A DNA stretch of 64,000 nucleotides from CAZLLE01 sp964560425 (GTDB lineage Bacteria > Campylobacterota > Campylobacteria > Campylobacterales > QNZT01): positions 1 through 64,000 of the forward strand of contig CAZLLE010000083.1 of the NCBI GenBank assembly GCA_964560425.1. The letters run 5' to 3'. How positions within the stretch are numbered: position 1 is the first letter of the stretch; each line of letters begins with the position of its first letter. The translations under genes and the position numbers were made by a program. The notes beneath the pieces are model-generated. The model did no database searches. It was not told the DNA's origin and saw only the letters and a list, made by a program, of their open reading frames with translations. Shown here in pieces: positions 58,987-64,000 of this stretch.

Positions 58987-59415
58987 TTAAATTATAAATG
59001 GGATAATCATCTTTGTAGATTTTTTATACTCATGATAAAAATCACTATTTATATGCCACAACTTCTCCTCTTTAAAAGCTTTTATTAATACTGCAAGAGT
59101 CATAATAATTAGAAAAAGTAAATTTATCCAATTGAAATGATAAAGGACAATACCTAACATAAATAGTATTAATGAACTATACATAGGGTGTCTTATAAAC
59201 TTATATGGACCAGTTATAACTAATTTTGCATTATCTTTGATCTCTGGAGTAATATTAAAATTTCCAACCTTGTTGTGTGTAAAAATCCAAAGGGCTGTGA
59301 TTGAAGATATTATGATTAATATCCACCATAAATTTGTAAGAGTTATGCTTTGTTTTGGATATAAGATAACAAATATGGAAAAGAATTGTACAGATACTAA
59401 AAATTTTGAATTCAT
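58987..59415 (-). CDS. Isoprenylcysteine carboxyl methyltransferase-like membrane protein
   Basis: A 142-residue protein with about four transmembrane helices and the ICMT/PEMT motif GPYKFIRHPMYSSLIL near 88-103, with a late EEKLWHINSDFYHEYKK. Members of this superfamily methylate lipids or isoprenoid-linked groups using SAM; the bacterial substrate is unknown. It is the last gene of the smpB operon, 3 bp after smpB. Confidence 0.8.
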   Translation of the reverse strand: MNSKFLVSVQFFSIFVILYPKQSITLTNLWWILIIISSITALWIFTHNKVGNFNITPEIKDNAKLVITGPYKFIRHPMYSSLILFMLGIVLYHFNWINLLFLIIMTLAVLIKAFKEEKLWHINSDFYHEYKKSTKMIIPFII

Positions 59416-59418
59416 ATT

Positions 59419-59871
59419 TTAATAATTTTTCATAGCACTTCTAGCATCACGATCTGCTTGTCTCTTTTTGAGTGTCTCTCGTTTATCATGAAGCTTCTTA
59501 CCTTTGGCAAGTGCAATTTGTACTTTTGCCAAATTTTTGTGGTTAAAATATATACTAATTGGTACAATAGAGAGACCATCTTGTGCTACTTTGCCTATAA
59601 GTTTATCTATCTCTTTGCGATGAAGTAGAAGTTTTCTATCTCTTCTCTCATCAGGTTTGTAGAATGAGTGTGTGGTTTCAAAATATGATATATGAGCATT
59701 TAGTAAAAATGCCTCATTTTTAATGATCTTTACAAAACTATCTTTTAGATTTACTCGACCAGCTCGAAGGGCTTTTACTTCACTCCCTTTTAATGATAAT
59801 CCTGCTTCAAATCTCTCTAATATCTCATAATCATGAAAAGCTTTTCTATTTTTTGCTACTGTTATACCCAT
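59419..59871 (-). CDS. smpB: tmRNA-binding protein SmpB
   Basis: A 150-residue SmpB with AKNRKAFHDYEILERFEAGL, GSEVKALRAGRVNLKDSF and the C-terminal basic tail (KLHDKRETLKKRQADRDA). With tmRNA it rescues stalled ribosomes. No ssrA gene was seen in this window. It lies 9 bp after ispE. Confidence 0.97.
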   Translation of the reverse strand: MGITVAKNRKAFHDYEILERFEAGLSLKGSEVKALRAGRVNLKDSFVKIIKNEAFLLNAHISYFETTHSFYKPDERRDRKLLLHRKEIDKLIGKVAQDGLSIVPISIYFNHKNLAKVQIALAKGKKLHDKRETLKKRQADRDARSAMKNY

Positions 59872-59880
59872 TTATATATC

Positions 59881-60651
59881 CTATCTAATTCTAAAAAATG
59901 AACTACCACTACCACTAAAAAACCAGCTATCTTTTTGATACTCTTTTAATTTAGGTTCTAAATCAAGACTAGGGGCAAATAGGTCATTTAGTGTAATACT
60001 ATCATAATTTGCAAGAATATCTCTACTTGAGAGAGGGAGCAACTCTTCTGCCAATTTTGGTTCTATTTGGGATAGATACTCTTTTCTAAATTGCTGATAA
60101 ACTTTTGTGGTATCACAAGCTATTTTTGGTGTGAAGGTTTCTATATCAATAGACTCTTCTTTGAACTCCTCTACAATCTCACCAATACCGCTTACATTTG
60201 CACTATTTGTCTCATAAATAAAAAATGATACATCAGCTCCAATAGAACTACCGATGGATGATAGAGTCTCTTTGTCTAATCCTAAAGATAAAACTTTGTT
60301 TGTGAGTAGTAAAAATGAAGCAGCATTTGAACTACCTCCACCAAGTCCTGCAAATTCAGGAATATGTTTATTTACGACTACATCATGAGTTTCAAAAAAC
60401 TCTTCTATTCTCTTCTCTTTGGTATAATTTAATAGTGCTTTATAGGCTTTGTATATAGTATTGCTTTTGGTCTGACAACTAAAATTACCTATTAGGTTAA
60501 AAGTTTTATTGTTTGACTCTTTTTTTTTAAACTCAATTGTGTCAAATAGATTTTTGACAATAACAAACCTAGAGATAAGCTCATGATAATTATTACGAGT
60601 TCCCACAATTTTTAAAAATATATTAACTTTTGCATAAGAGATTATTTTCAT
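59881..60651 (-). CDS. ispE: 4-diphosphocytidyl-2-C-methyl-D-erythritol kinase
   Basis: A 256-residue GHMP kinase of the MEP isoprenoid pathway. It has SYAKVNIFLKIVG at the start, the ATP loop IPEFAGLGGGSSNAASFLLL near 95-114, and a late FFSGSGSSFFRIR. ispG of the same pathway is also in the window at 30695. It is between csrA and smpB. Confidence 0.95.
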   Translation of the reverse strand: MKIISYAKVNIFLKIVGTRNNYHELISRFVIVKNLFDTIEFKKKESNNKTFNLIGNFSCQTKSNTIYKAYKALLNYTKEKRIEEFFETHDVVVNKHIPEFAGLGGGSSNAASFLLLTNKVLSLGLDKETLSSIGSSIGADVSFFIYETNSANVSGIGEIVEEFKEESIDIETFTPKIACDTTKVYQQFRKEYLSQIEPKLAEELLPLSSRDILANYDSITLNDLFAPSLDLEPKLKEYQKDSWFFSGSGSSFFRIR

Positions 60652-60665
60652 TAAAAAACCTTATA

Positions 60666-60896
60666 TTATTTTTTTAGTAACTTACTAAAACTTTTAAGTT
60701 GTTCGATATTTGGTTTGAGAGAAGCTTTAGTATTTGCCTCTTTGACTTTCTCTTTTAACTCTCCTCTTAAGATAACTATATCTTTTGGGGCAGTTATTCC
60801 TATTTTTACCATTCCTTTGGTTATATTTTCGATAGATATTGTGATATCATTTCCTATATGGATCTTTTCTCCATCTTTTCTTCCTAGTATTAACAT
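60666..60896 (-). CDS. csrA: Carbon storage / flagellin regulator CsrA
   Basis: A 76-residue translational regulator starting MLILGRKDGEKIHIGNDITI, with ITAPKDIVILRGELKEKV. The dimer binds GGA loops in mRNA leaders. In Campylobacter it represses flagellin translation and is antagonised by FliW, whose gene is at 47109. It overlaps the truB end by 7 bp. Confidence 0.96.
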   Translation of the reverse strand: MLILGRKDGEKIHIGNDITISIENITKGMVKIGITAPKDIVILRGELKEKVKEANTKASLKPNIEQLKSFSKLLKK

Positions 60897-61723
60897 AATT
60901 TAACTCCATTTAATATATATGTTACTTTAGAATCTTCTATTTTAATAATAGAAAGTATAGTTCCTATTTTTAAAAAGTATTCACCTTCCTCTTTTATTTG
61001 AAAATTTTCAATATAGACTTTTTTGCCTAGGAGAATATCGTCATGATCTGATAAATAGTAATTTTGTTTTACATTTAAATATTTTATTGGGTCTAATGCT
61101 ATCTCTTTGTTGTAAAAAAGTTCTCCCTCATGAAGCCTCTCCAATGCACTTAAAGAGCCAAAGGTACCAAGTTTATTGGCTATTATATCTCCCATGCTTC
61201 TAATATATCCACCCTCTGAAATTGTTATTTCAAAGGTTAAAAATGGATGATTATAATGAATAAGTTCTATTTTTGATATTGTACTTGTAATCTTTTTTAG
61301 ATTGATCTCTTCATCATTTCTTGCTAGTTTATATGCTCTTTCACCATTGATTTTTTTTGCTGAATATTTTGGTGGTAGATAGTCTATCTTCCCTTTGAGT
61401 GAATTTAGTGTTTGAATAATTTTTTCATGAGGGATATGTGGTATCTCTTTTATTAAATCTACTTTCTCGATATCTAGTGTATCACTATGAGCTCCTAGCC
61501 AAAGTGTAGCTCTGTAGCTTTTTGGGCTTTTTTTGAGAAATCTAAAGAGCTTTGTATATTGTCCAAAAGCGATAATAAGTACACCTTTGGCAAATGGGTC
61601 TAATGTCCCTGAAAAACCAGCTTTTTTGGGCTGATAAGTTCTTTTTATTTTTGATAGATAACGGTTGGAACTCATAGATGCAGGTTTATATCCTACAAAT
61701 AGTCTATTAATTGCTATTTTCAA
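60890..61723 (-). CDS. truB: tRNA pseudouridine-55 synthase TruB
   Basis: A 277-residue enzyme that makes the T-loop pseudouridine in tRNA. The catalytic Asp lies in GFSGTLDPFAKGVLIIAFG near residue 42; YRATLWLGAHSDTLDIE, PPKYSAKKINGERAYKLAR and EGGYIRSMGDI are present. The C-terminal PUA-type domain is reduced. It overlaps the helicase gene by 4 bp. Confidence 0.96.
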   Translation of the reverse strand: MKIAINRLFVGYKPASMSSNRYLSKIKRTYQPKKAGFSGTLDPFAKGVLIIAFGQYTKLFRFLKKSPKSYRATLWLGAHSDTLDIEKVDLIKEIPHIPHEKIIQTLNSLKGKIDYLPPKYSAKKINGERAYKLARNDEEINLKKITSTISKIELIHYNHPFLTFEITISEGGYIRSMGDIIANKLGTFGSLSALERLHEGELFYNKEIALDPIKYLNVKQNYYLSDHDDILLGKKVYIENFQIKEEGEYFLKIGTILSIIKIEDSKVTYILNGVKLC

Positions 61724-63780
61724 ATTTTTTCTACAAATGAAGCTAGAATATCCCTCTGCTTACCACTAAAGTTTATTTTAAGCATATACTCTCTCTTGAT
61801 TTTATTTACACCCAATACTCTACCAATACCAAATAGTTTATGTTTAACTAGCGTTCCTTTTTTGTAACAGGTTGTTTTTTCTAGTTTTAGTGAACCTTTG
61901 ACTACTCCCGCTTCTGCTAAAAATCTACTTTGAAGTAGTCCTGCCCTTTTTCCTCTATAAAAACGACTAGCGGAGCTACTAAGGGTGAGTTCATCTTTGG
62001 CTCTTGTAAATGCAACATAAGCTAATCTTCTCTCCTCTTCTATATCGTTTCCATCTCCAATTAGTGGGAAAAATCCCTCCTCTAATCCTATGACAAAGAT
62101 ATGTTCAAACTCTAATCCTTTACTAGCATGAATACTCATGAGTGAAACACTTTCATCATCAATTTGGTCTTGATCACTTCTTAGAGATATCTCATTTAGA
62201 AAAATATCTAATGAGGCATCATCATTCATCTGCATAAAATCTTTGAATAGAGCATAAAACTCCTCTATGTTTAGAACTCTCTCTAGTGAATTTGGTAAAG
62301 ATTCATAATATGCTCTAATTTTGAAACTCTCTTCTAATCTATCCATAAGTTCTGAGATTGGCTCATTATCTAAACTCTCTTTTATTTTGAGTATATTTTC
62401 ACTAAATGATATGAGAGAGGTAAATGCTTTTTTTGTAATTTTATCTTTGATTTCATCTAAGTTGTTTGTAATAAAACTAAATATTGAACAGTTTTTCTCT
62501 TTTGCTCCAAAAGATAGTTTATCTATAGTTGCTTTTCCTATCCCTCTTTTTGGTTTATTGATTACTCGCTTGATCGAAAAGTTATCATGTACATTTGAAA
62601 TTAGGCGAAGATAAGAGATTATATCTTTGATCTCAGCTCTTTCGTAAAATTTTAGACCACCTACCATTTTATAGGGAATACTATTTCTATTAAATGACTC
62701 CTCCAATGATCTACTGAGTGCATTTATTCTATATATAATAGCAATCTCTTTTGGATTAACTTTCTTGGTTAAAATAAGTTTTTTTATGTGATTTGCAATA
62801 ATATGAGCTTCTGCATTTTCATCTTGTGAATGGATAATTGTAATCTCTTTACCATCCTCTTTGGTACCAATAAGCACTTTTCCTAGTCTCGTTCTATTGT
62901 GTTCTATAAGGCTATTTGCAACTTTCAGTATATTATTTGTTGATCTATAGTTTTTTTCTAGTTTAATTGTTTTTGTATTTGGAAAGATTTGGTTAAATTC
63001 TAAAATATTTTTGATATTTGCACCACGCCAGCCATAAATACTTTGATCATCATCACCTACTACACATAGATTTTTATGAGAAGTAGTAAGTTTTTCTAAA
63101 AGTTTAAATTGTAAATCATTTGTATCTTGGTACTCATCTACCATGATATATTGATATTTTTGGCTAATCTCTCTTGCTAAAGTAGGGTTTTGCTCTAATA
63201 TTTGATAAGGCAGAGCCAATAAATCTTCAAAATCAACCAAGTTATTTTGTTTCAGATAATCATCATACTGTTTATAAATAGCTGCAATTTTCTTGTAATT
63301 TGGAAGTTGAGCCCCACTAATTGCTCTTTCGGGGGTCATGAGATTATTTTTAAATCTAGATATTTCACTAGCTATTGTGGGTATTGGTAGATCTACATCA
63401 AAACTTTTTATAATTCTTTTTTTATCGTCACTATCAATGATTACAAAACTATTAGATCTATTTAGATGATTTATATGATGTTTTAGAAAAAGTAGCCCAA
63501 ATTTATGAAATGTACATAAAAGTGGCGTATAAGATATATCTGAATCAATCAGTGAAAGAGCACGATGTCGCATCTCATTGGCTGCTTTATTAGTAAAGGT
63601 TAAAGTTAAAATTGAAGATGGATGAATACCATTGGCAATAAGATATGCAACTCTTGATGTGACTGTCTTTGTTTTCCCACTTCCTGCCCCTGCTAAAATA
63701 AGCACAGGTCCATCTATTGTCTGTACAGCCTCTATTTGTGGTGCATTAAGTGTGTCAAAAATAGTTGCCATCTTCTCCAT
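61720..63780 (-). CDS. UvrD/Rep/PcrA-family DNA helicase
   Basis: A 686-residue superfamily 1A helicase. It has GPVLILAGAGSGKTKTVTSR near 25-44, VDEYQDTNDLQ, GDDDQSIYGWRGAN, KLEKNYRSTNNIL, MSIHASKGLEFEHIFVIGLE and AYVAFTRAKDELT. A Tudor-like C terminus (about 640-686) fits UvrD/PcrA. It unwinds DNA in repair and at replication-transcription conflicts. It heads the truB-csrA-ispE-smpB operon. Confidence 0.95.
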   Translation of the reverse strand: MEKMATIFDTLNAPQIEAVQTIDGPVLILAGAGSGKTKTVTSRVAYLIANGIHPSSILTLTFTNKAANEMRHRALSLIDSDISYTPLLCTFHKFGLLFLKHHINHLNRSNSFVIIDSDDKKRIIKSFDVDLPIPTIASEISRFKNNLMTPERAISGAQLPNYKKIAAIYKQYDDYLKQNNLVDFEDLLALPYQILEQNPTLAREISQKYQYIMVDEYQDTNDLQFKLLEKLTTSHKNLCVVGDDDQSIYGWRGANIKNILEFNQIFPNTKTIKLEKNYRSTNNILKVANSLIEHNRTRLGKVLIGTKEDGKEITIIHSQDENAEAHIIANHIKKLILTKKVNPKEIAIIYRINALSRSLEESFNRNSIPYKMVGGLKFYERAEIKDIISYLRLISNVHDNFSIKRVINKPKRGIGKATIDKLSFGAKEKNCSIFSFITNNLDEIKDKITKKAFTSLISFSENILKIKESLDNEPISELMDRLEESFKIRAYYESLPNSLERVLNIEEFYALFKDFMQMNDDASLDIFLNEISLRSDQDQIDDESVSLMSIHASKGLEFEHIFVIGLEEGFFPLIGDGNDIEEERRLAYVAFTRAKDELTLSSSASRFYRGKRAGLLQSRFLAEAGVVKGSLKLEKTTCYKKGTLVKHKLFGIGRVLGVNKIKREYMLKINFSGKQRDILASFVEKI

Positions 63781-63900
63781 TACAGAACTCTTTTTTGTTT
63801 TATTTAAATAGATTATATAAAAAAGCTAATAAAAGTTTTATTATTTATTATTTAACAATACTTATAATTGAATTTAATATTATTTTTGGTTATGTTTCAT

Positions 63901-63906
63901 TATAAT
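63901..63906 (+). promoter_or_regulatory. -10 element for the LysR-type gene
   Basis: TATAAT at 63901-63906 after a T-rich stretch, 37 bp before the ATG at 63943; AGGA at 63932-63935 is the SD. The -35 region is unclear. Confidence 0.4.
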
Positions 63907-63942
63907 ATATAAATAAAATTGATAGTTAGATAGGAATAAATA

Positions 63943-64000
63943 ATGTTAAAAGATTTTGCAAAATTAGAGACTTTTTTGACAGTTGTGAAAGAGAGAAGTT
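63943..64000 (+). CDS. LysR-type transcriptional regulator, 5' end only
   Basis: Nineteen codons are visible before the window ends: MLKDFAKLETFLTVVKERS. The LETFLTVVKERS segment is the first helix of a LysR-type winged helix-turn-helix domain. TAGGA precedes the ATG. The target genes and effector cannot be told. It is divergent from the helicase gene. Confidence 0.7.
   Translation, partial: MLKDFAKLETFLTVVKERS

Noticed and set aside
1..64000. tRNA, rRNA, prophage, integron or restriction/defence island
   Set aside because: Reading the intergenic regions I found no cloverleaf, rRNA core, integrase, phage structural gene or toxin-antitoxin pair. A tRNAscan-type run would confirm the lack of tRNAs.

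Overview
The window is about 64 kb of AT-rich, gene-dense bacterial chromosome. Gene content and neighbourhood order point to the Campylobacterota (former Epsilonproteobacteria). From memory, these blocks match Campylobacter/Sulfurimonas-type genomes: comEC - yihY - glcD - PgbA_N-domain gene - M23 peptidase; lon - bamD - fliW - proC; ffh - rpsP - KH - rimM - trmD - rplS; and uvrD-like - truB - csrA - ispE - smpB. A sulfide:quinone oxidoreductase-like flavoprotein, a type II secretion (T2SS) operon and polyphosphate kinase suit a free-living or host-associated sulfur oxidiser better than a gut Campylobacter. The genus cannot be fixed from the sequence alone. Starts are varied: ATG, TTG and GTG are all used, and two conserved genes (priA, proC) seem to start at ATC and ATA. 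Several promoters have an extended -10 (TGnTATAAT) and little recognisable -35.

Layout. 1-1.0 kb: the 3' part of an IS200/IS605-type tnpB and its right-end hairpin. 1.0-1.94 kb: a secreted protein made almost wholly of 26 in-register 11-residue repeats. 2.2-7.8 kb: a tripartite RND efflux operon (TolC-like, adaptor, RND pump split into two polypeptides with a histidine-rich junction). 8.0-9.15 kb: FadL-type outer-membrane protein. 9.2-18.5 kb: T2SS, with gspG divergent from an eight-gene operon (gspK-, L-, M-, N-like, then gspC, D, E, F), followed by rpe, trpF and dnaQ-like genes. 20.5-27 kb, minus strand: an unlisted 59-codon gene, SQR-like flavoprotein, gamma-carbonic-anhydrase-like protein, ppk and uvrB. 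27.1-28.6 kb: three pseudopilin genes.

28.65-28.84 kb holds the most striking noncoding signal: an extended -10 promoter, a roughly 31-bp near-perfect hairpin with internal substructure and a T6 tract, directly before the Shine-Dalgarno of priA. Next come priA, ispG (possibly leaderless), dnaB interrupted in its P-loop by a 342-residue LAGLIDADG intein, and comEC, whose 3' end overlaps the convergent yihY by 108 bp. 36-41.5 kb: glcD-like, PgbA_N-like, M23 peptidase, mgtE and a small lipoprotein. 41.5-51 kb: an EAL-domain signalling protein, lon, bamD, fliW, proC, a YdcH-like gene, argJ, a K+ channel and rpmB. 51.2-55.2 kb is the most accessory-looking part: a CAP-domain lipoprotein, a lipoprotein with a possible Cys-His-Asp triad, a PKD-like lipoprotein and two OmpA-domain lipoproteins. 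55.3-63.8 kb: the translation/RNA operon (ffh to rplS) converging on the uvrD-like-to-smpB operon. The window ends 58 bp into a LysR-type regulator gene.

How the genes may fit together. The T2SS operon, the three pseudopilins and the cluster of secreted lipoproteins suggest an active cell-surface and secretion programme, but no substrate is demonstrated. CsrA and its known antagonist FliW are both encoded here, 13 kb apart. I found no rRNA, recognisable tRNA, CRISPR array or prophage. No single undescribed multi-gene system stands out; the best novel leads are the pre-priA RNA element, the hendecad-repeat protein, the 59-residue protein beside SQR, the two rare start codons and the DnaB intein.
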